Positions 42,556-50,763 of a DNA stretch of 64,000 nt are shown here, in pieces. The notes beneath the pieces were generated by a model. The model was not told the DNA's origin. It saw nothing but the letters and a program-made list of their open reading frames with translations, and did no database searches. Within the stretch, counting starts at the first letter, position 1. Each line of letters opens with the position of its first letter. The stretch covers positions 1-64,000 of the forward strand of contig NZ_JASDCU010000015.1 in NCBI RefSeq assembly GCF_030407765.1, read 5' to 3'. Origin of the DNA: Microbacterium sp. APC 3901 (GTDB taxonomy: Bacteria; Actinomycetota; Actinomycetes; Actinomycetales; Microbacteriaceae). The position numbers and the translations under genes were made by a program.

Positions 42556-43479
42556 TTACGCAGCTCGCTCCCGCACGGCGGGGCGAGTGAGGCGCGGTAT
42601 CAATGAGGGAGTGTTCTCGCGGTATTCGACGTAGTCGGCACGGTCGCCCCACTTCTTCTCGGCGCGCGCCTCGAGCAGCGGGATGCCGCTGACGCGGGTG
42701 AGCAGCAGGATCACGAACAGCGGCGACAGGATCGCGACCCACTGCCACCCGGCGAGCACGGGTGCGGCGGTCAGGAAGACGCCCACCCAGATGACGATCT
42801 CGCCGAAGTAGTTGGGGTGCCGTGAGCGCGACCACAGTCCGGTGCGGATGAACTCGTCCTTGTTCTTCGGGTCGGCGCGGAACGCAGACTTCTGCGCGTC
42901 GGCGACGATCTCGATGGTCATGCCGAGCAGCCACACCACGATGCCCACGACGGTGAGCCACCCGAAGGGCGCGCGTGCCGCGGCATCCGTGCTGATCGCG
43001 ATCCACGCGGCTGCCGCCGTGATCGACACCCACGCGCCCTGGATCACCCACACCTGCAGGAAGCGGACGGGGGAGCCCTTGATCTCGTCGAAGCGGCCGT
43101 CGGATCCGGCCTTGTGCACGCGCAGGGCGAGGAATGACCCGAGACGCACGGCCCACAGGATCACCATCGCGGCGAGGATCCAGCTGCGCGCGTCGGGCAT
43201 GGGCGTCAGCAGCACGAGCGCGACCGAGATCGCCAGGAAGGTGAGGCTGCCGGTGAGGTCGAAGAACCGCTCGGTGCGCAGGATCATCGCCGGGATGAAC
43301 GCGATCACCTGGATGGCGAACGCCGCGGCGACGGCGAGGGCGAACAGCGGGATGCCGCCGATCGTCGCGCCGCCCTGGCTGCCCGCGAGAGCCACGAGGG
43401 CTCCGATGACGAGCGCGACGATGATCGCGATCAGCGACGAGCGCGAAGACTTGGGGGTGGAGGAGGTGGGGGAGGACAT
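42556..43479 (-). CDS. DUF1295 membrane protein (steroid reductase/ICMT-like fold)
   Basis: A 307-residue polytopic protein with about seven predicted helices. The C-terminal signature GLWSRSRHPNYFGEIVIWVGVFL (about residues 215-237) is the DUF1295 hallmark shared with isoprenylcysteine methyltransferases and 5-alpha-reductases, and LLEARAEKKWGDRADYVEYRENTPSLIP closes the domain. The function in bacteria is not established. It lies 17 bp downstream of the FadD-like ligase on the same strand, so a role with the same lipid is possible. Confidence 0.85.
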   Translation of the reverse strand: MSSPTSSTPKSSRSSLIAIIVALVIGALVALAGSQGGATIGGIPLFALAVAAAFAIQVIAFIPAMILRTERFFDLTGSLTFLAISVALVLLTPMPDARSWILAAMVILWAVRLGSFLALRVHKAGSDGRFDEIKGSPVRFLQVWVIQGAWVSITAAAAWIAISTDAAARAPFGWLTVVGIVVWLLGMTIEIVADAQKSAFRADPKNKDEFIRTGLWSRSRHPNYFGEIVIWVGVFLTAAPVLAGWQWVAILSPLFVILLLTRVSGIPLLEARAEKKWGDRADYVEYRENTPSLIPRLTRPAVRERAA

Positions 43480-43496
43480 CGTGTTCTTTCTGCTTC

Positions 43497-45326
43497 TCAG
43501 AGGTACAGGTCTTCGACGGTGACGGCGGCGCGATCGAGCACGACGCTCCGTTTGAGTTTCATGGTCGGCGTGACCAGCGCGCGGTCGTCGAGGTCGGCGA
43601 AGACCACGCTGAACCGGCGCACCTGCTCACTGCGAGCCACGAGCGCGTTGGCGGCGTCGACGGCCTGCTGCAAGCGGGTGCGCAGCGTCGGGTCGGTCAC
43701 GGCGCGAAGGTCCGCGTCGGCGATCGGAGGGATGCTGACGCCCTGGGCGTCCGCCCACGTCAGGGTCTGCTCCGGGTCGAGCACGAGCAGAGCCGAGAGA
43801 TACGGCTTGCCCTCACCCACCATCACCGCGTGCGAGATGAGCGGGTCGGATTCGACCGCGTTCTCCCACCGTGTCGGCACGATCGTCTTGCCGTTCGAGG
43901 TGACGATCACGTCTTTGAGGCGGCCGTCGAGAATCAGCCGTCCCTGATCGTCGAGTCGCCCGAGGTCACCGGTGCGGAAGAAGCCGTCGACGAAGGCCTC
44001 CTCGTCATGAGCCGGATTGCGGTAGCCGCTGAAGACGCCGATGCCGCGCGCGAGCACCTCTCCCTCGTCGCTGATGCGCACGGTGAGCCCGGGCAGCGGT
44101 GAGCCGACGCTCCCGGAGGCGATGCGACCGGGCAGGTTGCCGGTGAGGGGCGCCGTCGTCTCGGTGAGTCCGTAGCCCTCGATGACGGGAACCCCGATGC
44201 CGCGGAAGAACAGCGAGAGATCGGCATCGAGCGCTGCTCCGCCCGAGAGGATGTATCCGACCCGCCCGCCCATCACGGAGCGGAGGCGGCGGAAGAAGAG
44301 GGCGTCGAAGAAGCGGTGCCGCAGGCTGAGCCCCAGGTCTTTCGAGATACGGCGTCCGGCGTCGATCCGCTCGGCGCGGTGGCCCCAGGCGATCGCGGTC
44401 GAGCAGGCCTTCGCCCAGACTCCCGACAGGCCCTTGTCGGCAGCCTTGGCGGCCGCCGCCGCCTGGATCTTCTGCAGTACTCGGGGCACGACGACCAGGA
44501 ACGTCGGGCGCAGCGTGTCGAGGGTTGCGACGACCGTCGAAGGATCGGAGAGGTGCGCGATGCGCATGCCGCTGGCGAGGCAGATCAGCTGGAGCCCGCG
44601 CGCGAGCACATGAGCGAGCGGCAGGAAGATGACGGTGTTGCCGTCTTCGTTCACGATCTCGCGATACGCGGCGGCGATGTTCAGCACCTGACCGAGGAAG
44701 TTCCGGTGGGTGAGCACGACGCCCTTGGGCTCGCCCGTGGTTCCCGAGGTGTAGACGATCGTCGCCGGGTCGTCCTGCGTGGCGGAGGTCCGTCGCGCCT
44801 CGACCTCGTCGTCGGTGACCTCGGCGCCGCGCGCCACCAGGTCCGAGAGGGTGCCGGATGCCGCGGCGTCCATCGTCCAGGCGCCGAGTGTGATCCGCTC
44901 GGTCTGCGCGAGCGCCGCCTGCAGGAGCACCGCGTGCGCCGTGGTGCCGCCGATCGCCAGACGCACGCCGGCATCGGCGACGATGGCGTTCACCTGCGAC
45001 GGCGACGACGTCTCGTAGATCGGCACGACGACGGCGCCGGCGAACCAGGAGGCGAGGTCGGCGACCGCCCATTCGTAGCGCGTCGGCGCCATGATCGCGA
45101 TCGCGTCACCGGCTCGCACACCCTGGGCGATGAAGCCCTTGGCCAGAGCGCGCACCTGGTCGAGGAACTCGCGCGTCGTGATCGGGCGCCACGCGTCACC
45201 GGCATTCGCTCCCGTGACCTCGAAGGCGACGTGGTCGGGAGCTGCGGCCGCGCGTGCGACCAGCAGGTCGGTGACGTTGCGATACCCGTCGAGGTCGGCA
45301 TGCGGCGGGGTCGACGACTCGATCAT
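43497..45326 (-). CDS. long-chain fatty acid-CoA ligase (FadD15-like)
   Basis: A 609-residue ANL-superfamily enzyme. Motifs: P-loop YTSGTTGEPKGVV (about residues 191-203), VIEGYGLTETTA (about 382-393), FFRTGDLGRLDDQGRLILDGR and KDVIVTSNGKTIVP (the C-terminal hinge and catalytic lysine region). It converts a fatty acid, ATP and CoA to acyl-CoA. The length and layout match the FadD15-type actinobacterial ligases. Downstream DUF1295 is probably cotranscribed. The 148-bp gap toward the TetR gene shows no other feature. Confidence 0.92.
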   Translation of the reverse strand: MIESSTPPHADLDGYRNVTDLLVARAAAAPDHVAFEVTGANAGDAWRPITTREFLDQVRALAKGFIAQGVRAGDAIAIMAPTRYEWAVADLASWFAGAVVVPIYETSSPSQVNAIVADAGVRLAIGGTTAHAVLLQAALAQTERITLGAWTMDAAASGTLSDLVARGAEVTDDEVEARRTSATQDDPATIVYTSGTTGEPKGVVLTHRNFLGQVLNIAAAYREIVNEDGNTVIFLPLAHVLARGLQLICLASGMRIAHLSDPSTVVATLDTLRPTFLVVVPRVLQKIQAAAAAKAADKGLSGVWAKACSTAIAWGHRAERIDAGRRISKDLGLSLRHRFFDALFFRRLRSVMGGRVGYILSGGAALDADLSLFFRGIGVPVIEGYGLTETTAPLTGNLPGRIASGSVGSPLPGLTVRISDEGEVLARGIGVFSGYRNPAHDEEAFVDGFFRTGDLGRLDDQGRLILDGRLKDVIVTSNGKTIVPTRWENAVESDPLISHAVMVGEGKPYLSALLVLDPEQTLTWADAQGVSIPPIADADLRAVTDPTLRTRLQQAVDAANALVARSEQVRRFSVVFADLDDRALVTPTMKLKRSVVLDRAAVTVEDLYL

Positions 45327-45474
45327 CGGAACTCCTCTCGGGCGCGCGAGAACGGGCCCATCTGCATCTGTTCGGAGCCGAGGAGGAATCGGATGGCGCA
45401 GACACTGCTGTCTCGGCCAGCCGACGTCTCGGCAACCTCCCGTCGGTGTCCAGCCGAATGCGATGGGGGCGATG

Positions 45475-46038
45475 TCACCCGTCGATCCATCCCTGCATGT
45501 CGGTCCACACTGCCGTCAGGGCATTCTCGAGCGAGAGATCGGAGGGGCCTTCCAGCCATCGGTCCATCGCGAGGTCGAAACAGGTCACGGCGAGGGCGGC
45601 CAAAGTGTGTGCGTGCTCAGGGGCGATGCCGCGCTGGTCCAGTGACTGTTCGATGGCGCGCGCGAGGTAGTGACTGCGCAGAAGATCGCGTTCGTGCAGC
45701 GCGGGTTCGCTGCGGATGATGCTGCGTCGACGGGCGATCTGCTCTCGCCAGTCCTGGAGGCCTCGGCATGCGGCTGCGAGGCCGGCGCGCACGGTGGCCG
45801 TCCCGCCGCGTTCGTGCGGGATGGACTCCATGAAGTCGCTCACGGCGCGAGGGAACTCGCGATCTCGGAGGAACAGCACATCGCGTTTGTCGGAGAAGTG
45901 GCGGAAGAACGTCCGTGTGGTGAGTCCCGCCGCCTCGGCGATCTGGGGAACCGTGGTTCCCGAGTACCCCTGGTCGGTGAACAGGTTCATCGCCGCGGCT
46001 TCCAGCCGCAATGCGGCATCCGGTGACCAACGAGGCAT
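45475..46038 (-). CDS. TetR family regulator of the quinone-reductase-like gene
   Basis: A 187-residue TetR protein with HTH TVPQIAEAAGLTTRTFFRHF at about residues 29-48 and a C-terminal helical domain. The ATG at 46038 starts MPRWSPDAALRLE. It is divergent from an MDR-type oxidoreductase; two matching palindromes 30 bp apart lie between them, so the pair forms a compact self-regulated redox module. Confidence 0.88.
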   Translation of the reverse strand: MPRWSPDAALRLEAAAMNLFTDQGYSGTTVPQIAEAAGLTTRTFFRHFSDKRDVLFLRDREFPRAVSDFMESIPHERGGTATVRAGLAAACRGLQDWREQIARRRSIIRSEPALHERDLLRSHYLARAIEQSLDQRGIAPEHAHTLAALAVTCFDLAMDRWLEGPSDLSLENALTAVWTDMQGWIDG

Positions 46039-46046
46039 AGAGCAAT

Positions 46047-46095
46047 GATGACACGAACTGTCGTAAGCTCGAGCGTGATGACACGAGATGTCATC
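46047..46095. promoter_or_regulatory. paired TetR operators GATGACA-N5-TGTCATC
   Basis: A 19-bp palindrome GATGACA-CGAGA-TGTCATC at 46077-46095 and a variant GATGACA-CGAAC-TGTCGTA at 46047-46065 lie exactly 30 bp apart, between the start codons at 46038 and 46115. Confidence 0.75.
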
Positions 46096-46114
46096 AGATT
46101 CGGAGAACAGAAGA

Positions 46115-47254
46115 ATGAGCGACAACACTGCGGCGTGGATCGACTCCGCCTATGCGGACCTGACGATTCGAGATGCCCCGATGCCGAAGCCGGGGGCGGG
46201 GCAGCTGCTGCTCGCGGTGCACGCGGTAGCGGTGAATCCGCTCGACGCGATCATCCAGTCCAACGGCACTGTGATGTACGGATGGCTGCGCTACCCGGTG
46301 ATCCTCGGGGAGGACGTCGCGGGCGTGGTCGTCGAGACCGGAGCGGGCGTGGACGACTTCGTCGTCGGAGACCGCGTCGTGGCGTATGCGATGGGATTGG
46401 AGAAGGGTCGGGATGCCGTCTCCGAGAGCGGCTTCCAGACCTACGTCGCCGTCGACGCGAGCCTGGCCGCGGCCCTGCCGGCCACCACCGCTTTCGAGGA
46501 CGCTGCCGTCCTGCCGCTGGCGGTGTCCACAGCGGCGGCCGGGCTGTTCGAGAAGGAGCAGCTGGGACTGGACTGCTCCCGTCTCGGGGACGCGGCGCAT
46601 CGCGATGAGGTCGTCGTGATCTGGGGCGGCGCGACAGCTGTCGGAGGCAATGCGATCCAGCTCGCCCGAGCAGCCGGTTATCGCGTCATCACGACAGCCT
46701 CGGTGAAGAACCATGACTGGATGAGGCGGCTGGGAGCAGAAGCCGCCTTCGACTATCGCGACCCGGAAGCGGCGAATCGGATCATCGAAGCGGTGGGCGG
46801 CTCCGCGGTGGCGGGGATACTCGCCGTCGCGGTGGGGTCGGCCGAGCCCTGCCTGAGGATCGCGCGCGCCACCGGCGCCACACGGATCGCGATGGCGAGC
46901 CCTCCCGTCTCGTTCTACGAACAACCCCGCCGTGGCGGCCTCTCCCTCGCCCGCATCCGCCTCTTCGTGACGCTCGGAACGCGAACGGCGCTCATGCAGG
47001 TGCGCAGTCGCACTCGCGGCATCAGGGCAACGTTCATCTGGGGAAGCGCCATCGCCACCTCTCCCGTGGGGCCGGCCGTCTGGGGCGGGTATCTTCCTGC
47101 CGCTCTCGCCTCGGGCAGCCACCAGCTCTACCCGGAGGCCCACATCGCAGGACACGGGCTTCCGGCCATCCAAGAAGCGATCGACACCCTTCGCCGCGGC
47201 GTATCGGCGAGGAAGCTCGTCATCACCCTCGATCACGCGCCGGCGAACCCGTGA
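46115..47254 (+). CDS. MDR-family oxidoreductase (quinone reductase/enoyl reductase-like)
   Basis: A 379-residue medium-chain dehydrogenase. The GroES-like N-terminal domain contains HAVAVNPLDA and GEDVAGVVVETGAGV (about 30-80), and the Rossmann domain begins VVVIWGGATAVGGNAIQLARAAGY (about 168-191, the AxxGGVG-type NADPH motif). There is no zinc-binding cysteine cluster, so it is of the zinc-independent type. Electrophile or quinone reduction is the usual role. It is controlled by the divergent TetR regulator. Confidence 0.88.
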   Translation: MSDNTAAWIDSAYADLTIRDAPMPKPGAGQLLLAVHAVAVNPLDAIIQSNGTVMYGWLRYPVILGEDVAGVVVETGAGVDDFVVGDRVVAYAMGLEKGRDAVSESGFQTYVAVDASLAAALPATTAFEDAAVLPLAVSTAAAGLFEKEQLGLDCSRLGDAAHRDEVVVIWGGATAVGGNAIQLARAAGYRVITTASVKNHDWMRRLGAEAAFDYRDPEAANRIIEAVGGSAVAGILAVAVGSAEPCLRIARATGATRIAMASPPVSFYEQPRRGGLSLARIRLFVTLGTRTALMQVRSRTRGIRATFIWGSAIATSPVGPAVWGGYLPAALASGSHQLYPEAHIAGHGLPAIQEAIDTLRRGVSARKLVITLDHAPANP

Positions 47255-47315
47255 TGGATCCCTGAGGAGGTGTCCGAGCGCATCGCGGGAACAGTGAGCG
47301 TGGCGTCACATACGG

Positions 47316-47386
47316 AGGGGCTGACGGGAATCGAACCCGCGCTATCTGCTTGGGAAGCAGAAGTTCTGCCATTGAACTACAGCCCC
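47316..47386 (-). tRNA. tRNA-Gly (anticodon CCC)
   Basis: Read on the minus strand from 47386: acceptor GGGGCTG pairs with CAGCCCC, the D arm is TAGTTCAATGG-CA, the anticodon stem TCTGC/GCAGA encloses the loop TTCCCAA (anticodon CCC), and the T arm is GCGGGTTCGATTCCCGT. All four stems close. The 3' CCA is not encoded directly after the discriminator. It reads GGG glycine codons. Confidence 0.95.
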
Positions 47387-47480
47387 GTACCCGCATCCGA
47401 AGAGCGGGTGAACGCAAGCCTACCCCGCCCCATCCGCCATGGCCAAAGTGCCGGCGGCGTGTGGTGACTAGGCTGGGGCC

Positions 47481-48086
47481 GTGCTTCTCAGCGACCGCGA
47501 CATCAGAGCAGAACTCGCCTCCGGCCACATCGGTCTCGACCCGCACGAGCCGGAGATGATCCAGCCGTCGAGCATCGACGTGCGCCTCGACCGCTACTTC
47601 CGGCTGTTCGACAACCACAAGTACCCGTTCATCGACCCGTCGGTCGATCAGCCGGAGCTGACTCGACTGATCGAGGTCGATCCAGACGAGCCGTTCATCC
47701 TGCACCCGGGAGAGTTCGCGCTCGGCGCGACGTTCGAGCAGGTCTCGCTGGCCGATGACATCGCGGCCCGCCTCGAGGGCAAGTCGTCGCTCGGCCGTCT
47801 GGGGCTGATCACGCACTCGACCGCAGGGTTCATCGACCCCGGGTTCACGGGGCACGTGACGCTCGAGCTCGCGAACGTCGCGACGCTGCCGATCAAGCTG
47901 TGGCCCGGAATGAAGATCGGGCAGCTTTGCTTCTTCCGGCTGACCTCTCCGGCAGAGAACCCGTATGGCTCCGGGCCGTACGGCAACCGCTACCAGGGAC
48001 AGCGCGGGCCCACGGCATCCCGCTCGTTCCAGAACTTCCACAAGACGGACGTCGGCACGACCGACGTCGGAGCCGTAGGGGGCTGA
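47481..48086 (+). CDS. dcd: dCTP deaminase
   Basis: A 201-residue protein, standard Dcd length, from a GTG. Diagnostic segments: [16 protein letters not shown] (about residues 28-43), [12 protein letters not shown] (about 98-109), [19 protein letters not shown] (about 112-130, with the catalytic Glu) and [10 protein letters not shown] near the end. It deaminates dCTP to dUTP for dTTP synthesis. Actinobacterial homologues can be bifunctional (dCTP deaminase/dUTPase), which is possible here. The stop is 1 bp from the next gene, a proline-rich membrane protein. Confidence 0.95.
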   Translation: MLLSDRDIRAELASGHIGLDPHEPEMIQPSSIDVRLDRYFRLFDNHKYPFIDPSVDQPELTRLIEVDPDEPFILHPGEFALGATFEQVSLADDIAARLEGKSSLGRLGLITHSTAGFIDPGFTGHVTLELANVATLPIKLWPGMKIGQLCFFRLTSPAENPYGSGPYGNRYQGQRGPTASRSFQNFHKTDVGTTDVGAVGG

Positions 48087-48087
48087 C

Positions 48088-48516
48088 ATGAGCGGTGACA
48101 GCAGAGATCCGTACATCCGACCGGAGGATGCTGTCATTCCCCCGCCTCCCGCTGAGTCTGCGATTCCGGATGCGGTGATCCCGCCGCCTCCGGCTGAGTC
48201 TGCGATTCCGGATGCGGTGATCCCGCCGCCTCCGCCGGAGGCGATGCTTCCGTCGACGCGCCGATCGCGGCCGAAGCCGGCGATCCTCACGGGCGACCAG
48301 CCTGCGCCGGTGGCAGACGACTGGGCGCAGCCGTCGGTCGCGCCCGAGGCGCCGACATCCGGCGGATACGGTGCGTTCTCGGTGGTGATCTTCGTGTTCC
48401 TCATCGTGCTGCTCGGGGCGGCGATCGCCGGAGCGATCTACCTCGGCACGAACGTGCCTTTCGCGTTGTCGGCCGGTGAGCCCGGCGCGATCGCCGTGTC
48501 GCTGTGGCATGCGTGA
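48088..48516 (+). CDS. proline-rich single-pass membrane protein with 14-residue repeats
   Basis: A 142-residue protein. Residues about 13-50 are two and a half copies of a 14-residue unit (DAVIPPPPAESAIP), then a basic/Pro linker, one transmembrane helix (about 95-122) and a short outer tail. The repeat is nearly identical at DNA level, so it can expand or contract. No signal peptide, so the Pro-rich part is cytoplasmic. Function unknown. It begins 1 bp after dcd and its end overlaps a DUF2283 gene by 8 bp. Confidence 0.75.
   Translation: MSGDSRDPYIRPEDAVIPPPPAESAIPDAVIPPPPAESAIPDAVIPPPPPEAMLPSTRRSRPKPAILTGDQPAPVADDWAQPSVAPEAPTSGGYGAFSVVIFVFLIVLLGAAIAGAIYLGTNVPFALSAGEPGAIAVSLWHA
48127..48234 (+). 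repeat. in-frame 42-bp tandem repeat (2.6 units)
   Basis: Units start at 48127, 48169 and 48211. Units 2 and 3 are identical over the shared 24 bp, and unit 1 differs at a few sites. The period is 14 codons, so copy-number change would alter only the length of the Pro-rich N-terminus. Confidence 0.9.
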
Positions 48517-48727
48517 GCTGAGATACGACCCCGAGGTCGATGCCGCTTACGTGACGATCGGCGCACCGATCGTCGATGGTGGGGTCGCACGGACAGTCCC
48601 GGTCGACCTGCCGGATAGCATCGCGGGCGAGCTGTTCCTCGACTTCGACGAGCACGGTCATCTGCTCGGTGTCGAGGTCCTCGGCGCATCCGCACTGCTC
48701 CGACCGGAACTCCTGCGGGGTCGATAA
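48509..48727 (+). CDS. DUF2283 domain protein
   Basis: A 72-residue protein with the DUF2283 pattern: RYDPEVDAAYVTIG at the start, a middle LFLDFDEHGHLLGVEVLGAS, and no transmembrane segment. It overlaps the preceding gene by 8 bp. Members are small beta-proteins of unknown function, often near toxin-antitoxin or regulatory genes, but no such partner is seen here. The array of 28-bp repeats begins within its last codons. Confidence 0.8.
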   Translation: MRELRYDPEVDAAYVTIGAPIVDGGVARTVPVDLPDSIAGELFLDFDEHGHLLGVEVLGASALLRPELLRGR

Positions 48728-48802
48728 AGCACCTGGAGTGTGGCGAGGTCGATAAAGCACCTGGAGCGTGGCGAGGTCGCTAAGCCTCCTGGGGCGTAGC
48801 GG
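48719..48802 (+). repeat. three tandem 28-bp repeats after DUF2283 gene
   Basis: Units at 48719-48746 and 48747-48774 differ at one base (core GTCGATAAAGCACCTGGAG). A third unit at 48775-48802 is degenerate, and a fourth start (GGTCAGAAAGGCACC) merges into the hairpin arm that follows. There are no spacers, so it is not a CRISPR array. Confidence 0.85.
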
Positions 48803-48852
48803 GGTCAGAAAGGCACCCGCTTCCGCAGTTTCGGGTGCGTTTTCGACCCCGC
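48799..48852. repeat. 20-bp inverted repeat joined to the 28-bp array
   Basis: Arms at 48799-48818 and 48833-48852 match at 17 of 20 positions around a 14-nt loop. The left arm is also the degenerate fourth copy of the tandem unit. Together with the terminator at 48879 the segment 48728-48929 holds no gene. Confidence 0.75.
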
Positions 48853-48878
48853 AGCGGGATCGCTCGTGAAGGAATGCA

Positions 48879-48914
48879 GAAACGCCCCCCGACCGCAGTC
48901 GGAGGGGGCGTTTC
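48879..48914. terminator. bidirectional terminator between DUF2283 and winged-helix genes
   Basis: GAAACGCCCCC pairs with GGGGGCGTTTC, with an inner CGAC/GTCG extension and a short bulge. It lies between convergent genes (ends 48727 and 48930). Confidence 0.8.
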
Positions 48915-48929
48915 GAGAGTCGGATGCCG

Positions 48930-49781
48930 TCAGGCGTCGCGACCCCGGGTGAAGCCGGCGTCGAAACCGCGCTCGTAGGCGTGCTGCGCCGCGCGGGCTA
49001 CGCGGTGCTCGCCGTGGCGGGGCCCTGAGTGTCGGCCGTGCTGGTCGCCGTGGTCAGCGCGGCCGTGGTCTGGGCGACCGCCGTCTGCGTGACCGTGGTG
49101 TGCACGATCGTGCGCGCCCGCGAAGCGGTCGTGCCCCGAGTGCCCGCGGTGTCCGCAGTCGTGGTCGCGACGCTCGGCATCCGCTCCGTGCTCGTGTTCG
49201 TGTTCGGAGCCGAACCCGGGTGCGAAGCCGCGACCGCGTCCGAACGGGCGGCCGTGGCGGCGACCGAAGCCGCGTCCCGGGCCGAAGCCCGGACCGAACC
49301 CGTGGTCGGCGCCGAATCCGCGACCGAAGCCGCGGGGTTCGAATCCGTGGCGACGACCGCGTCCGCGGGGGAGCGTAGTCTCCTCGTCCCAGCCGAACGC
49401 GCGGGCGATCTGCTCGAGCGAGGTCAGCGTGGTGTCGAGGTCTTCGGGGCTCACGGCGTCGGTGACCTTGGCGCGGATGCCGTCGACGATGCCGCCGAGG
49501 CGCTCCTTGGCGGCACGGCCGTCGTCGGTCAGCGTCCAGCCGTCGCCGTCGGCGACGACCCAGCCGCGCTCGACCAGGCCGTGCAGCTTGTGGGCATTCA
49601 GGGGGCGACGGGCAGGTGCGGTGCCATCGACGATGTTGAGGATCCGCCAGTCGCGGCGGCTGGCGTGCTCGCTCTCGAATGCGGAGGCGAACTCGGCCGC
49701 CATCAGGCGGTCGACGGCCTTCAGCCAGTAGCCGAAGGGGCGGGAGGTGGTGTCTGTGTTCTGAGTGTCAGAGGTGTTCAT
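48930..49781 (-). CDS. MarR-like winged-helix regulator with Gly/Phe-rich and His-rich tail
   Basis: A 283-residue protein. Residues about 15-125 form a MarR-type winged helix in diverged form (FGYWLKAVDRLMAAEF, RRPLNAHKLHGLVERGWV, GWTLTDDGRAAKERL). About 140-195 are Gly/Phe/Arg-rich (repeated GFG). About 192-262 contain some twenty histidines in DH, GH and EHEHEH patterns, and the C-terminus is HAYERGFDAGFTRG. The tail suggests metal binding, but no sensing residues are proven. It is divergent from another regulator with a His-rich segment, and the spacer has CATGTCA-type inverted repeats. Confidence 0.75.
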   Translation of the reverse strand: MNTSDTQNTDTTSRPFGYWLKAVDRLMAAEFASAFESEHASRRDWRILNIVDGTAPARRPLNAHKLHGLVERGWVVADGDGWTLTDDGRAAKERLGGIVDGIRAKVTDAVSPEDLDTTLTSLEQIARAFGWDEETTLPRGRGRRHGFEPRGFGRGFGADHGFGPGFGPGRGFGRRHGRPFGRGRGFAPGFGSEHEHEHGADAERRDHDCGHRGHSGHDRFAGAHDRAHHGHADGGRPDHGRADHGDQHGRHSGPRHGEHRVARAAQHAYERGFDAGFTRGRDA

Positions 49782-49815
49782 GAGTGAAGTCCTTCGATGT
49801 CATGGGGCATGTGCT

Positions 49816-49865
49816 TGTCACTATGCATGTGTATGTAGTGTGACATGCAGTGACGATCCATGTCA
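49816..49865. promoter_or_regulatory. candidate operators between the two His-rich regulators
   Basis: A perfect TGACATG-N11-CATGTCA (49841-49865) and an overlapping TGTCACTA ... TAGTGTGACA (49816-49845) lie in the 105-bp divergent spacer, together with several GCATGT hexamers. Symmetry and position suggest binding by one or both regulators. Confidence 0.5.
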
Positions 49866-49886
49866 AGTCGCATGTAAAATCGAACG

Positions 49887-50501
49887 GTGAGTGCCGAAGA
49901 GAACGACCCCGCCGAGGCCATAGCCCGCGCCCTGTCGCGCTTGCGGGGGCGACGTCCCGGCGAGCGTGGGCGCGATCCGAGAGGGATGGGGGGTCCGCAT
50001 GGGTGGCACGGCGGGCCGCACTCCGATCATGCCGATCGCTCGGGCCATGTCGACCACCCTGACCACGCTGATCACGCCGACCACGCCGACCACGGGCATC
50101 GCGGTCACGGACGCCCTGGGCGCCCGGGGATGCCGCCGTGGATGAACGACCCGTCCGGACGCTTCGGCGGACCGGCTCGCCTGCGGATGCTCGAGGCGCT
50201 CGCCGCGGCATCCGCCCCGCTCAGCGTCAGCGATCTCGGCGCGGCGATCGGCGTCGACCAGCCCCGGGCGTCGAGGCTCGTGCAGCAGGGGGTCGCACAC
50301 GGATTCGTGCGCCGCGAGGCGGACCCCGACGATGCGCGACGCACCCGCATCGCTCTGACCGACGACGGGCGCAAGGTCGCTCGCGGCATGCGGGGCGAGC
50401 GACGAGAGGCTCTCGGAAAGGCGCTGGCCTCATTCACCGACGATGAGCGCGATCAGCTCGCGACGCTGCTGAACAAGCTCGCTGACAACTGGGAGCGGTG
50501 A
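49887..50501 (+). CDS. MarR family regulator with His-rich N-terminal extension
   Basis: A 204-residue protein from a GTG. Residues about 37-75 contain about a dozen histidines, mainly DHAD and DHGH units. The MarR winged helix follows at about 92-165 (RLRMLEALAAASAPLSVSDLGAAIGV, QPRASRLVQQGVAHGFV, DARRTRIALTDDG) and a C-terminal dimer helix. The His-rich part precedes the domain, whereas in the divergent partner it follows it. A metal-responsive switch is the natural hypothesis, but other roles for His-rich linkers are possible. Not obviously tied to the CDF transporter 2.3 kb away. Confidence 0.82.
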   Translation: MSAEENDPAEAIARALSRLRGRRPGERGRDPRGMGGPHGWHGGPHSDHADRSGHVDHPDHADHADHADHGHRGHGRPGRPGMPPWMNDPSGRFGGPARLRMLEALAAASAPLSVSDLGAAIGVDQPRASRLVQQGVAHGFVRREADPDDARRTRIALTDDGRKVARGMRGERREALGKALASFTDDERDQLATLLNKLADNWER

Positions 50502-50763
50502 GCCCGGAGCGGTTCGAGTTCCTGGGGTGTGGTGACGGGGCTCGGTGGCTGATGCCTGATGCCCGGTGGCGAGGGCTGGTGACGAGGGCTGGTGCTGAGG
50601 GCTGGTGCCAAGGGGCTGGAGCCCGGCTCTGCTGCCCGGTGCGGATTCGCGCTCATCGGCATCCCGATACCTTGCATCAGTGTTCCGGAATATAGATCTG
50701 ATCTGGGCTAAAAGAGCGGCAATTCGGGCTCGCAATGTCTGAGGCCGCGGGTTTGATGAAGGT
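50502..50763. other. gene-free spacer with GAGGGCTGGTG repeats
   Basis: This 262-bp spacer holds three imperfect GAGGGCTGGTG units around 50569-50610 and a short AT-richer patch near 50690-50710 that may be the promoter of the following gene. I see no gene or clear hairpin. Confidence 0.5.

Noticed and set aside
48719..48802. CRISPR array
   Set aside because: The repeats are directly adjacent without spacers, and no cas gene lies in the window.
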